Origin: Pseudomonas mosselii
GTDB lineage: Bacteria > Pseudomonadota > Gammaproteobacteria > Pseudomonadales > Pseudomonadaceae
Direction of reading: 5' to 3'
Assembly: GCF_003205295.1 (NCBI RefSeq)
Contig: NZ_QJRP01000025.1
Location: 1-64,000, forward strand
DNA: 64,000 nt
Of the stretch, positions 45,927 through 54,057 are shown one piece after another; position 1 is the stretch's first letter; every line of letters begins with the position of its first letter. The notes beneath the pieces were generated by a model. That model was not told the DNA's origin. It saw only the letters and a list, made by a program, of their open reading frames with translations, and made no database searches. Made by a program: the position numbers and the translations under genes.

Positions 45927-46718
45927 ATGTCCCTGAGCCCCGAACAGACCGACGAATTCCGCTCTTTCGCCGAGCAGCTGGCCGATGCCGCCGCAGAGGC
46001 GATCAAGCCCTACTTTCGCGCCAGCCTGGACGTCGAGGACAAGGGTGGGCGCCTCTACGATCCGGTGACCGTCGCCGACAAGGCTGCCGAAGAAGCGATG
46101 CGCCGATTGATCCAGTCTCGTTATCCGGACCATGGCATTCTGGGCGAGGAGCAAGGCGCCGCAAAGGGCAGCAGTCCGTTGACCTGGGTACTCGACCCGA
46201 TCGATGGTACCCGCGCCTTCATTACCGGTCTGCCTTTGTGGGGCACCCTGATCGCCCTCAATGATGGCGAGCGTCCTGTGGTCGGCGTGATGAACCAGCC
46301 GTTCACGGGCGAGCGCTTCGTAGGCACCCCGCAAGGTGCCTGGCGTGGTGAGACGCCGCTGAAGACCCGCGGCTGCGCCGACCTGAACTCGGCCACGCTG
46401 ATGTGCACAACCCCCGACATGTTCGACACCCCGGCCCGCAGGGCGGCGTTCGAGGCGGTGGCCGGCAAGGCTCGCCTCCTGCGCTATGGCGGTGATTGCT
46501 ATGCCTATTGCATGCTCGCGTCGGGCTTTGTCGATGTGATTGTCGAGGCGAGCCTGCAGCCTTATGACGTGCAGGCCTTGATACCGATCATCGAAGGCGC
46601 GGGCGGTGTGATCACCGCCTGGGATGGCGGCTCGGCCCAGGACGGTGGTTGCGTGGTGGCTTGCGGCGATCCAGTGCTGCATGCGCAAGTGGTGGAAATG
46701 CTGCGTCACGCCATGTGA
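45927..46718 (+). CDS. hisN: Inositol monophosphatase family, histidinol-phosphatase HisN-like
   Basis: The 263-aa enzyme has metal-binding motifs GEE (~70), DPIDGTRAFITGLPLWGT and YDVQALIPIIEGAGGVIT. The last segment has YDVQAL where inositol monophosphatases have WDxAA, as in the HisN branch. It probably removes phosphate from L-histidinol phosphate in histidine synthesis. A monocistronic location does not prove this; inositol- or PAP-type substrates remain possible. Confidence 0.8.
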   Translation: MSLSPEQTDEFRSFAEQLADAAAEAIKPYFRASLDVEDKGGRLYDPVTVADKAAEEAMRRLIQSRYPDHGILGEEQGAAKGSSPLTWVLDPIDGTRAFITGLPLWGTLIALNDGERPVVGVMNQPFTGERFVGTPQGAWRGETPLKTRGCADLNSATLMCTTPDMFDTPARRAAFEAVAGKARLLRYGGDCYAYCMLASGFVDVIVEASLQPYDVQALIPIIEGAGGVITAWDGGSAQDGGCVVACGDPVLHAQVVEMLRHAM

Positions 46719-46799
46719 CCCTCGCCGGCGCGCAGGCCTTCAGGCGGGTTTGCGCGCGATTCTGCTTCCCTTGGTCGATCGTGCGGGAGAATCGCCACC

Positions 46800-47858
46800 T
46801 TGGACTCACTTACCCAAGCCGTACTCGGCGCAGCCTTGCAGGGCACCGTGCTGGGTCGCCTCCAGGGCCGTCGTGCGTTGCTCTACGGCGCCGCTCTCGG
46901 CACCGTGCCCGACCTGGATGTGGTGATCCGCTACGCCGACCCGGTGTCGCAGATGACTTTCCATCGCGGCTTCTCCCACTCGATCTTCGTCCTGACTGGC
47001 CTGGCCTTGCTGCTGGCCTGGCTGGTCGCCTGGCGCTGGCCGGACAGGGGTTACACCCGGCCCCGGCTGTTCCTGGCTTTCTGGCTGGCGCTGGTCACCC
47101 ATCCCATTCTCGACGCGTTCACCGTCTACGGCACCCAGTTGTTCTGGCCGCTGCACCTGACACCGGAGAGCTGGGCGGCCGTGTTCATCATCGACCCGGT
47201 GTACACCGTGCCGTTGCTGCTGGCGGTCGGCTACACGGCGATCAAGGGCATGAAGGGAAGGGCGATCACGCTGCTGGCCCTGGCGCTGGCGTTCAGTACC
47301 GCTTACCTGGGTTTCGGCTTGGCCGGGCGGATGGCCGCTGAACAGCGCTTCGAGCTGGCCCTGCAGTCCCAGGGTGTCACTCGCAGCGAGGTCCGAGCGG
47401 TGCCCATCGCCTTCAACAGTCTGATCTGGCGGGTGCTGGCGAAGACCCCGGAGGGCGACTACTACGAGGGTGTGAGTAGCTGGTTTGACCGCGAGCCCCC
47501 GGAGATGCTGCGTCAGTCGCGCAACCTGGAAATTGCCGGGGCACTTGTCGGCTCGGCGCTGCACGAGCGGTTGCGCTGGTTCACCGACGACTGGCTGCGC
47601 TACGACATCATCGGTGATTCGCTGGTGGTTACCGATCTGCGCATGGGCATGCCGGGCAGCTACAGTTTCCGCTTCGAGATGGCCCGGCGCGACCCCGCCG
47701 GGCAGTGGGTGGTCACCCAGCCCAGGGGGTGGATCGGTGGCGGCGCCGCGTCCCTGTTCGATGGCAGCAGGCTGGCCTTGATCTGGCGCCGGATCCTCGA
47801 CCAGCAACCACCGCTGCCCTTGGCGGCCTGGGCCGCGCCGGGATCAGGGCATTTGTGA
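46800..47858 (+). CDS. Membrane-bound predicted metal-dependent hydrolase, YdjM-like
   Basis: The 352-aa protein has several hydrophobic helices in the first ~190 residues and the conserved motifs HRGFSHS and THPILDAFTVYGTQLFWPL, with His and Asp residues that may bind metal. The C-terminal ~150 residues are soluble. The start is taken as TTG 46800 (MDSLTQAVLGAAL) with GGGAG about 10 bases upstream. In E. coli a related gene is SOS-regulated; I saw no clear LexA box here. Confidence 0.75.
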   Translation: MDSLTQAVLGAALQGTVLGRLQGRRALLYGAALGTVPDLDVVIRYADPVSQMTFHRGFSHSIFVLTGLALLLAWLVAWRWPDRGYTRPRLFLAFWLALVTHPILDAFTVYGTQLFWPLHLTPESWAAVFIIDPVYTVPLLLAVGYTAIKGMKGRAITLLALALAFSTAYLGFGLAGRMAAEQRFELALQSQGVTRSEVRAVPIAFNSLIWRVLAKTPEGDYYEGVSSWFDREPPEMLRQSRNLEIAGALVGSALHERLRWFTDDWLRYDIIGDSLVVTDLRMGMPGSYSFRFEMARRDPAGQWVVTQPRGWIGGGAASLFDGSRLALIWRRILDQQPPLPLAAWAAPGSGHL

Positions 47859-47861
47859 CAC

Positions 47862-47887
47862 AAAAAAAGCCCGCCATGGCGGCGGGC
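47862..47887 (-). terminator. Rho-independent terminator
   Basis: On the minus strand a 7-bp GC stem (GCCCGCC with GGCGGGC, 47881-47887 and 47869-47875) is followed by seven T residues (47868-47862). It fits as terminator of the 60-aa gene; it may also stop transcripts of the convergent membrane hydrolase gene. Confidence 0.8.
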
Positions 47888-47926
47888 AACAAGAGGCGTA
47901 GGGAGCAACGCACAACAAATTTCGGG

Positions 47927-48109
47927 TCAGGCGGTAAACGTCTGGCCAAGCAAACGGCCGGCCAGGGTTTCAGCGCAGCGGCGACTGGTTAACGGGCCGC
48001 TGATGGTTTCACCGTTGCGCAGCAGGTACCAGCAGGCCAGCAGGCCTTGTTGGCGCAGGTTGCCGGGAACCGCGCTGCCGACAACGGACATGATCTGGAT
48101 CGGGGCCAT
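47927..48109 (-). CDS. Small conserved-looking protein (60 aa)
   Basis: The product starts MAPIQIMSVVGSAVPGNLRQ and ends RRCAETLAGRLLGQTFTA. GAGGAG lies 7-8 bases before ATG 48109, and a good terminator follows 40 bp downstream, which together support a real small gene. No family is recognised. The sequence WYLLRNGETISGPLTSRRCAE recalls short GYF-2-like or display segments, which is speculation. Confidence 0.65.
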   Translation of the reverse strand: MAPIQIMSVVGSAVPGNLRQQGLLACWYLLRNGETISGPLTSRRCAETLAGRLLGQTFTA

Positions 48110-48209
48110 GATGGATCTCCTCTCGAACATGACCCACCTTACGCACATACCCTCAGGGTTAGAAATCAATGCCCTCGATAGTGGTCATTGCTTTTATCAA
48201 CTATGGCCC

Positions 48210-48548
48210 TTACCAGCGCGGCGGACCGTAGTACACCGGTGGCGGCCCGTAGTAGCGACGGTACACCGGCGGCGGTGCCGGCACGTAGCGTTCGACCACG
48301 TAAGGCTGGTAGTAGACCGGCGGTGGCGGTGCCTGCACGTAGACCGGGGGCGGTGGGTAGTAGGCCGGTGGTTGCTGGACATACACGGTACGCGGAGCAC
48401 TTGAGACGGCCGCCCCGAAAATCGCACCGGCCACGGCAGCACCGACGACCGGCCCCGGGCCGTACCAGCCGCCACCATGGGCGGATGCCTGCCCGCTGAT
48501 GGCCAGCGCGCCTACCAGCAGGGCGATTCCGGGGATGAAACGGTTCAT
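48210..48548 (-). CDS. Exported Pro/Tyr-rich protein
   Basis: The 112-aa precursor has a signal peptide (MNRFIPGIALLVGALAISGQ, cleavage near ASA-HG), a short glycine/alanine helix and a C-terminal half of repeated PPPVYY, PPPVYV and GPPPVYYGPP motifs. Proteins like this are common in Pseudomonas and probably associate with the cell envelope; the function is unknown. Confidence 0.75.
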   Translation of the reverse strand: MNRFIPGIALLVGALAISGQASAHGGGWYGPGPVVGAAVAGAIFGAAVSSAPRTVYVQQPPAYYPPPPVYVQAPPPPVYYQPYVVERYVPAPPPVYRRYYGPPPVYYGPPRW

Positions 48549-48709
48549 GGTCGATCCTCACGAGACAACCCCACGTTCGGGGCTCGATTACTATGACCCC
48601 ATCTTGGCGCAACTGCCTGCAGGCAAAGGGTAAAGGTTGTGTAAGGGGCGACCGGCGGCAGGGTCTGGTACGCTGGCGCAATCGATTCAGCGATGACAGA
48701 GGAACCGCG

Positions 48710-49549
48710 ATGAGCCATCCACCGAGCCGGGACACGGTGCTGTGCATTTCCCTGGCCGGGCGCCCCGGGACGTTCGGCGTGCGCTTTCACAACCATCTCT
48801 ATCGCCAGCTCGGGCTGGATTACTACTACAAGGCCATGACCACACGTGACCTGCCCGGCGCCGTGGCCGGCATCCGCGCCCTGGGGATCCGTGGCTGCGG
48901 CGTGTCGATGCCGTACAAGGAGGCCTGCCTGGCGCTGGTGGACGAGGTCGATCCGTCCGCTGCGGCCATCGCTTCGGTGAACACCCTGGTCAACACCGAT
49001 GGCCATCTTAAGGCCTACAACACCGACTACCTGGCGGTGCGCCAACTGCTGGCCCGGCACCAGGTCGACCCGACCACCGCGTTCGCCCTGCGCGGCAGTG
49101 GCGGCATGGCCAAGGCGGTGGCCAGTGCGTTGCGTGACGCAGGATTCCGTGAGGGCACCATCGTCGCCCGCAACGAGCAGGCCGGGCGGCAGTTGGCGGA
49201 CGTCTGCGGGTATCGCTGGCTGCCGGACCTGGGCGACCGGTGCCCGCCGATGCTGGTCAATGTCACGCCGATCGGCATGGCTGGAGGCCTGGAGGCTGAG
49301 CAGTTGGCATTCAGTGAAACCGCCATCGCGGCAGCGCAGCAAGTGTTCGACGTAGTGGCCATGCCCGCGCGGACACCGCTGATCCGCGCCGCCGAGGCGC
49401 TGGGCAAGCCGGTGATCACCGGGCTCGATGTCATCGCGCTGCAGGCGCTGGAGCAGTTCGTGCTGTATACCGGGGTACGGCCGAGCGCCGAGCAGGTGGA
49501 CGCAGCAGTGGCGTTTGCCCGGGATACGAACACTGCGCTCCCCCTGTAG
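48710..49549 (+). CDS. Shikimate dehydrogenase-like oxidoreductase
   Basis: This 279-aa protein has the AroE layout: VSMPYKEACLALVDEVDPSA (substrate side with Lys), ASVNTLVNTDGHLKAYNTDY, RGSGGMAKAVASAL (nucleotide-binding loop) and NVTPIGMAGG. The usual GAGG loop reads GSGG. It is likely a paralogue of the biosynthetic AroE acting on shikimate, quinate or another substrate. AGAGG lies 7 bases before ATG 48710. Its last codons and stop lie inside a REP sequence. Confidence 0.85.
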   Translation: MSHPPSRDTVLCISLAGRPGTFGVRFHNHLYRQLGLDYYYKAMTTRDLPGAVAGIRALGIRGCGVSMPYKEACLALVDEVDPSAAAIASVNTLVNTDGHLKAYNTDYLAVRQLLARHQVDPTTAFALRGSGGMAKAVASALRDAGFREGTIVARNEQAGRQLADVCGYRWLPDLGDRCPPMLVNVTPIGMAGGLEAEQLAFSETAIAAAQQVFDVVAMPARTPLIRAAEALGKPVITGLDVIALQALEQFVLYTGVRPSAEQVDAAVAFARDTNTALPL

Positions 49550-49665
49550 GAGCGGCCTTGTGTCGCGAATGGGCTGCGAAGCAGCCCCGGCGATTGTTGT
49601 GTAAACGCTGAAACCCTGGGGCCGCCTTGCGCCCCTTTCGCGACACAAGGCCGCTCCTACAGGGG
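49542..49665. repeat. REP pair (inverted) overlapping a stop codon
   Basis: CCCTGTAGGAGCGGCCTTGT and the inverted ACAAGGCCGCTCCTACAGGG flank GGGCTGCGAAGCAGCCCC. The TAG stop of the shikimate dehydrogenase-like gene (49547-49549) is inside the first copy. Confidence 0.9.
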
Positions 49666-49680
49666 AGTGTGTACCCCTGT

Positions 49681-49926
49681 TCAGAACACCCGCCGGTCCG
49701 TCTCGTCCAGTTGCTGGTCAACCAGCGCCCGGCCATGGGCCAGGGACACATGCTGGGCATTGTCCAGGTCGGCGAAGAACTTCATCGGTATCGAGATCCG
49801 CCGGCTGCTGTGGCCTGAGGGATCGGTGATCACGCAGCCGGCCGCATAGGGCAGGGGCGAGTCGGGGTGGGGCATCACGCTGGCGGTGATGGTGTGGTCG
49901 CGGTATTCACAGTGAAGGGTTTGCAT
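49681..49926 (-). CDS. Small protein of unknown function (81 aa)
   Basis: The product begins MQTLHCEYRDHTITASVMPH and ends DNAQHVSLAHGRALVDQQLDETDRRVF. It is soluble with no signal peptide and a balanced composition unlike a spurious frame. AAGG lies about 8 bases upstream of ATG 49926. I know similar small proteins from Pseudomonas but no function. Confidence 0.65.
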   Translation of the reverse strand: MQTLHCEYRDHTITASVMPHPDSPLPYAAGCVITDPSGHSSRRISIPMKFFADLDNAQHVSLAHGRALVDQQLDETDRRVF

Positions 49927-50023
49927 CGTCCTTACCTCGCTGTGGCTGGGAACAGGCGTTCCTTCTAGATACCACAGCGAGGGGCCGGGAGTTCCCGGCC
50001 CGACGAGCGCGACCCGACGAAGG

Positions 50024-50551
50024 TCAGTCCTTGAGTGCCGTCGGCTGGATGATCTCGACCCAGTAGCCGTCCGGATCCTTGACGAAGGCCAGGTGGTTCA
50101 TGCGGCCATCCTCCAGGCGTTTTTGGAACGGTACGGCCAGCGCCTCGAAGCGGGCGCAGGCAACACGTACGTCCGGTACCGAAATGCAAATGTGGCCGAA
50201 ACCACGGGGGTCGGTGTTGCCATTGTGGTAGGTGAACTCGGGATCGTTCTCGGTGCCGTGATTGTGGGTCAGCTCGAGCACGCCGGGGATCGATTTCATC
50301 CACTGGTGGCGCTCGGCGTCGTCGGCCGGAATCTTCGCCGGGTCGACCAGCGCCAGGAAGTAAAGGCTGAAGGCAGCCTCGGGGAAGTCACGCTTGTCCA
50401 CCAGGCGGAAGCCCAGCACGCGGGTGTAGAAGTCCAGGGACTTCTCGATATCCTTGACCCGCAGCATCGTGTGGTTGAACACGAAATTGGCGGTGGCGGT
50501 GTCTGGCTGTGCGGTGACGCCGGGCAGGGTTTGCAGATCGTGCAGGCTCAT
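50024..50551 (-). CDS. gloA: Lactoylglutathione lyase (glyoxalase I)
   Basis: The 175-aa enzyme matches GloA: NHTMLRVKDIEKSLDFYTRV, LELTHNHGTENDPEFTYHNG, GFGHICISVPDV and DPDGYWVEIIQP. The four metal ligands are His (NHTM), Glu (LELTHN), His (GFGH) and Glu (WVEII). It converts the methylglyoxal-glutathione adduct to lactoylglutathione. ATG 50551 begins the conserved MSLHDLQTLPGV. The length is of the longer, eukaryote-like type often found in Pseudomonas. Confidence 0.93.
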   Translation of the reverse strand: MSLHDLQTLPGVTAQPDTATANFVFNHTMLRVKDIEKSLDFYTRVLGFRLVDKRDFPEAAFSLYFLALVDPAKIPADDAERHQWMKSIPGVLELTHNHGTENDPEFTYHNGNTDPRGFGHICISVPDVRVACARFEALAVPFQKRLEDGRMNHLAFVKDPDGYWVEIIQPTALKD

Positions 50552-50614
50552 GGGTACTCCTGAATCAGGGCCTAAAACAGGCGGACCATGATACGGAAGT
50601 CCATCGGCAGCGCA

Positions 50615-50645
50615 AATGAAAGCGCCCCGCACGAGTGCGGGGCGC
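50615..50645 (-). terminator. Terminator of the MvaT-like gene
   Basis: The minus strand folds as an 11-bp perfect stem, GCGCCCCGCAC with GTGCGGGGCGC (50622-50645), followed by TTTCATT. It lies 112 bp after the MvaT-like stop. Confidence 0.65.
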
Positions 50646-50757
50646 CGGAATTAGAGGCCCGCGTGTGCGGGCGCGTGATGGGGTCGCTAGTCCTTTAGCT
50701 GGTTCGATACTGGGCCTGCGCATGTGAAAAAAATGTGAAGCGGGTGTCGAGGTTTCA

Positions 50758-51114
50758 TCAGCGCACCCAACTTTCCACCGTCTGCGCACCGTACTGTTCC
50801 TTCCAGGCTTTCAGCCCACGGTGGTTGCCGCCCTTGGTCTCGATCCGCTCGCCGGTATGCGGGTTCTGGTAGACCTTCACCACCCGTGGCCGACGCTGCT
50901 GCTTGATCGGCGCCGGGGCGCGGCTCACAGCCTTCGGATCGAGGATGGCGATGATGTCGCGCAGGTTCTTGTCATAGCTTTTCATCAGGCCGACTAGTTT
51001 CTGCTCGAATTCGATTTCGCGTTTAAGGCCGGCATCCTTTTTCAGCGCTTCCAGTTGTGCCATCTGTTCCTTGAGCGCTTTTTCGGCAGCACGAAACTCT
51101 GCAAGTCTGGACAC
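50758..51114 (-). CDS. MvaT/Tur-family H-NS-like DNA-binding protein
   Basis: The 118-aa protein begins SRLAEFRAAEKALKEQMAQL and continues as a coiled coil to ~65, then a linker and a C-terminal DNA-binding part (YQNPHTGERIETKGGNHRGL). This is the xenogeneic-silencer family of Pseudomonas (MvaT, TurA-E). GTG 51114 is chosen since AGGAG is 8 bases before it and family members start MSRLAEF; ATG 51120 is 2 bases from AGGAG, which is too close. Confidence 0.9.
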   Translation of the reverse strand: MSRLAEFRAAEKALKEQMAQLEALKKDAGLKREIEFEQKLVGLMKSYDKNLRDIIAILDPKAVSRAPAPIKQQRRPRVVKVYQNPHTGERIETKGGNHRGLKAWKEQYGAQTVESWVR

Positions 51115-51120
51115 TGTCAT

Positions 51121-51448
51121 CACTCCTGTAAGTCTGCCGTGGCGGGACGTGACGAACATGAAACCAGACTGAACGCCGGCCACGTGGATGGGTAAAGCTG
51201 TTCGCTAGACGAGAGTGTAGTAGTCGCTTGCGAGTGGGTAAACAGCAAACTTTCAATCAATTAGCTGGGAACTTTGCAGGTTTTTTAAGCGCTATTCGAA
51301 ACGCCCCCGACAAAGGCTTTAGACCATGGTCCCATGGCGCAGGCTAGAGACCTTGGCGGAAAATTATGGATGATGGTCGAAATGTATTCGTTCATCGCGT
51401 AGTGCCGGTGCAGATGGCTGCCCGGATGGTTTTTCGCCCTTCTTTTGG
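51121..51448. other. Divergent intergenic region, MvaT-like and OprD-like genes
   Basis: About 330 bp, AT-richer than its neighbours around 51240-51300. It must hold the promoters of both genes. I could not place a convincing promoter or operator. Confidence 0.5.
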
Positions 51449-52750
51449 ATGTTCCCTCGCATGTTTGCCCCTTTCCCCCTCGCCCCCGGGCGCCGAGTTG
51501 CCGGCCTGTTCTTCCTGTGTGCCGGTGTCAACGCCCAGGCCGCCGGTTTTCTTGAAGACAGCAGTGCCAAGGTCGAAGCACGCAATGTCTATTTCAACCG
51601 GGACTTCCGTGACGGTCACAGCAGTTCCAAACAGGGCGCGTCGAAACGCGAAGAATGGGCGCAGGGCTTTATCCTCAATGTCCAATCCGGTTATACCCAG
51701 GGGCCGGTCGGCTTCGGTGTTGATGCCTTGGGCATGGTCGGTTTCAAACTCGACTCCAGCCCCGCCGACAGCAACAGCGGCCTGTTGCCGTCTTCCGGGC
51801 ACGATCCGCGTCACTCTGCCGACCAGTACGCCAAGATGGGCGTCGCCGGCAAGGTGAAAGTGTCCAGCACCGTGCTCAAGTACGGCTCGATGATGCCGGA
51901 CGTGCCGCTGCTCAAGTACAACGACGGCCGCCTGCTGCCGACCATGTTCCACGGTGCCTGGCTGACCTCCGAGGAAGTGCGCGACCTCAAGTTCACCCTG
52001 GCGCGCCTGAACCAGTACACCGCGCGGGATTCCACCGACCGCCAGGACATTCGCGTGCATTGCAAGAACAAGCGCTACGCCTGCGACATCGAGGCCGATC
52101 ACTTCGACCTGGCCGGTGTCGACTACCGCTTCAACGAGCGGGTCAGCGCCCAGTACCAGGTTTCCAAGCTCGAGAACATCTACCGCCAGCACTTCCTCGG
52201 CCTGGTCGCCAGCCAGCCCCTGGAGGTCGGCACGCTGTCGGCCGACCTGCGGCTGATCAAGAGCGACGATATAGGCAACGCCCGCGCCGGGCACATCGAC
52301 CACCGTGCCTTCAGCGGCATGCTCGGCTACAGCCTCGGTGGCCACAAGCTCAGCGCCGGCTGGCAGCGCATGTATGGCGACAGCGCCATGCCGTACCTCG
52401 ACGGCAGCAACCCGTACCTGGTCAACTACGCCCAGGTCAACGACTTCGCCGCCGCCCAGGAACGCTCCTGGCAGGTGCGCTACGACTATGACTTCAAGGC
52501 CCTGGGCGTGCCCGGCCTGACCTTCTTCACCCGCTACATCAACGGCGACAACGTCAAGGTCCCGGGCAGCAATGCCGAAGGCAAGGAATGGGAACGCGAC
52601 AGCGAGCTGAAGTACCAGGTGCAGTCCGGCACCTTCAAGGACGTCAGCGTGCGCCTGCGCAACTCCACCTACCGCAGCAACTACGAGAAGTGGGCGCGGG
52701 ACATGGACGAGACCCGGGTCATCGTCAGCTACAACTTCTCGATCTTCTGA
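51449..52750 (+). CDS. OprD-family outer membrane porin
   Basis: This 433-aa protein has an N-terminal export segment (GLFFLCAGVNAQA, cleavage near AQA-AGF) and the OprD hallmarks GFLEDSSAKVEARNVYFNRD, WAQGFILNVQSGYTQGPVGFG and the C-terminal VIVSYNFSIF. OprD porins take up amino acids, peptides or organic acids. Starts ATG 51449 or ATG 51461 are both possible; neither has a strong ribosome site. Confidence 0.9.
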   Translation: MFPRMFAPFPLAPGRRVAGLFFLCAGVNAQAAGFLEDSSAKVEARNVYFNRDFRDGHSSSKQGASKREEWAQGFILNVQSGYTQGPVGFGVDALGMVGFKLDSSPADSNSGLLPSSGHDPRHSADQYAKMGVAGKVKVSSTVLKYGSMMPDVPLLKYNDGRLLPTMFHGAWLTSEEVRDLKFTLARLNQYTARDSTDRQDIRVHCKNKRYACDIEADHFDLAGVDYRFNERVSAQYQVSKLENIYRQHFLGLVASQPLEVGTLSADLRLIKSDDIGNARAGHIDHRAFSGMLGYSLGGHKLSAGWQRMYGDSAMPYLDGSNPYLVNYAQVNDFAAAQERSWQVRYDYDFKALGVPGLTFFTRYINGDNVKVPGSNAEGKEWERDSELKYQVQSGTFKDVSVRLRNSTYRSNYEKWARDMDETRVIVSYNFSIF

Positions 52751-52814
52751 GCCGCTTTGCCAAAGGGCCGGTGGTCGGTCGACAATGACCACTGGCAACC
52801 AGGCAGGGCAGGTG

Positions 52815-53567
52815 ATGAAACAGCTTCTACTGATCGGCATCGGACCGGGCGATCCGCGCCAGGTCACCTATGAGGCGGTGGAGGCACTGCGCCGCGCCAC
52901 GGTGTTCTTCGTCCTCGACAAGGGCAGCGACAAGGACGAACTGGTGCGCCTGCGCCGGGCCATTCTCGAGCGCTACCGGCCCGAGGGCGGCTACCGCCTG
53001 GTGCAGGTCGAGGACCCGCGCCGGGACGGCCAGGCGCCGGACTATGTCGGTGCCGTGCAGGACTGGCACGTCCAGCGCGCCGCGCTGTATGCCCGCTTGA
53101 TCGAAGATGAACTGGGCGCCGATGACATCGGCGCCTTCCTGCTGTGGGGTGAGCCCGGACTGTACGACAGCACCCTGCGCATTCTCGACCTGGTGCGCGA
53201 ACGGGGCCTGACGCTGGCCTTGCAGGTGATTCCCGGCATCAGCAGCATCCAGGCCCTGGCCGCCCGCCACCAGATCCCCCTCAACCGCATCGGCGAGCCG
53301 CTGACCGTGCTGCCAGGCCGACGCCTGGGCGAACAGCCACGGATCGACAACGTGCTGGTGATGCTCGACGGCCAGTGCGCCTTTGCCGCCCTGGACGACC
53401 CGCAACTGGTGATCTATTGGGGCGCCTACCTGGGTACACCGGACGAGTTGCTGGTCAGCGGGCCGTTGCTGGCGGTGAAGGCGCGCATCGTGCAACTGCG
53501 TGAGGAGGCGCGGCGGCGCAAGGGGTGGATCATGGATACCTATCTGTTGCGCAGGGAGGGTCAGTAG
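52815..53567 (+). CDS. cobF: Precorrin-6A synthase (deacetylating)
   Basis: The 250-aa enzyme of the tetrapyrrole methylase family starts MKQLLLIGIGPGDPRQVTYE and contains LLWGEPGLYDSTLRILD and VIPGISSIQALAARHQIPLN. CobF methylates C-1 of precorrin-5 and releases acetate in the aerobic cobalamin pathway. ATG 52815 is chosen because conserved sequence begins there; ATG 52785 adds ten unlikely residues. No other cob genes are nearby. Confidence 0.9.
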   Translation: MKQLLLIGIGPGDPRQVTYEAVEALRRATVFFVLDKGSDKDELVRLRRAILERYRPEGGYRLVQVEDPRRDGQAPDYVGAVQDWHVQRAALYARLIEDELGADDIGAFLLWGEPGLYDSTLRILDLVRERGLTLALQVIPGISSIQALAARHQIPLNRIGEPLTVLPGRRLGEQPRIDNVLVMLDGQCAFAALDDPQLVIYWGAYLGTPDELLVSGPLLAVKARIVQLREEARRRKGWIMDTYLLRREGQ

Positions 53568-53583
53568 CGCACTGGAGTACTGT

Positions 53584-53898
53584 TCAAGGCCGCTGCGGCA
53601 CCACCGAGCTGCCAAAACTGTTACCCATGCGCGTCGACGTCGCCGCCGGCGTCGCCAGCCCCATCTGGTTCGGCGCCCGGCGCTGCATCTGGCGCGCTGG
53701 ATCCAGCTGTTCGCGCAGCCCCTTGGCGGCGCGCGGATCAGTGCCTTGCAGCTGCTGGGTCAAGCAGTCATAGGCCAGCGCACGTGACTGCCCGACCTGC
53801 ACATCGATGCAGCCCTGGCTGTCCTTGGGCGGTTCGGCGAGCGCCGGCAGGCCGCAGGCCAACAGCAGGGGCAGGGCAGTCAGGGGCAGGCGGGCCAT
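53584..53898 (-). CDS. Small exported protein of unknown function (104 aa)
   Basis: The precursor has a signal peptide (MARLPLTALPLLLACGLPAL, cleavage near ALA-EPP). The mature part has two cysteines (QGCIDVQ and YDCLTQQ) that may form a disulfide and a Met/Arg/Pro-rich tail. It is divergent from the vre genes, sharing an upstream region with a Pho-box-like site, so it may be co-regulated. No family recognised. Confidence 0.65.
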   Translation of the reverse strand: MARLPLTALPLLLACGLPALAEPPKDSQGCIDVQVGQSRALAYDCLTQQLQGTDPRAAKGLREQLDPARQMQRRAPNQMGLATPAATSTRMGNSFGSSVVPQRP

Positions 53899-53978
53899 CG
53901 CGGTTCTCCGGGCAATCGTTCCTCGGCACAGTCTAGCTCCCGCAGGCCGTGATCGGGGTGAAGCTTTGGTTGCCGCAG

Positions 53979-53996
53979 CTGTCACCACAGCGTCAT
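53979..53996 (+). promoter_or_regulatory. Pho-box-like site upstream of vreA
   Basis: CTGTCACCACAGCGTCAT has two 7-base half-sites, CTGTCAC and GCGTCAT, spaced exactly 11 bases start to start, close to the PhoB consensus CTGTCAT-N4-CTGTCAT. It lies 62 bases before the vreA start. In P. aeruginosa the homologous PUMA3 genes are induced by phosphate starvation through PhoB. Confidence 0.5.
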
Positions 53997-54057
53997 ACAC
54001 AGGCCCCAGGATGACGTTTCCCCGGCGACGGCGGCCAGCAAGGAGGCCCGGACAGCT

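Noticed and set aside
46719..46799. Search for a LexA box before the YdjM-like gene
   Set aside because: No CTG-N10-CAG-type palindrome of good quality was found upstream of the TTG start.
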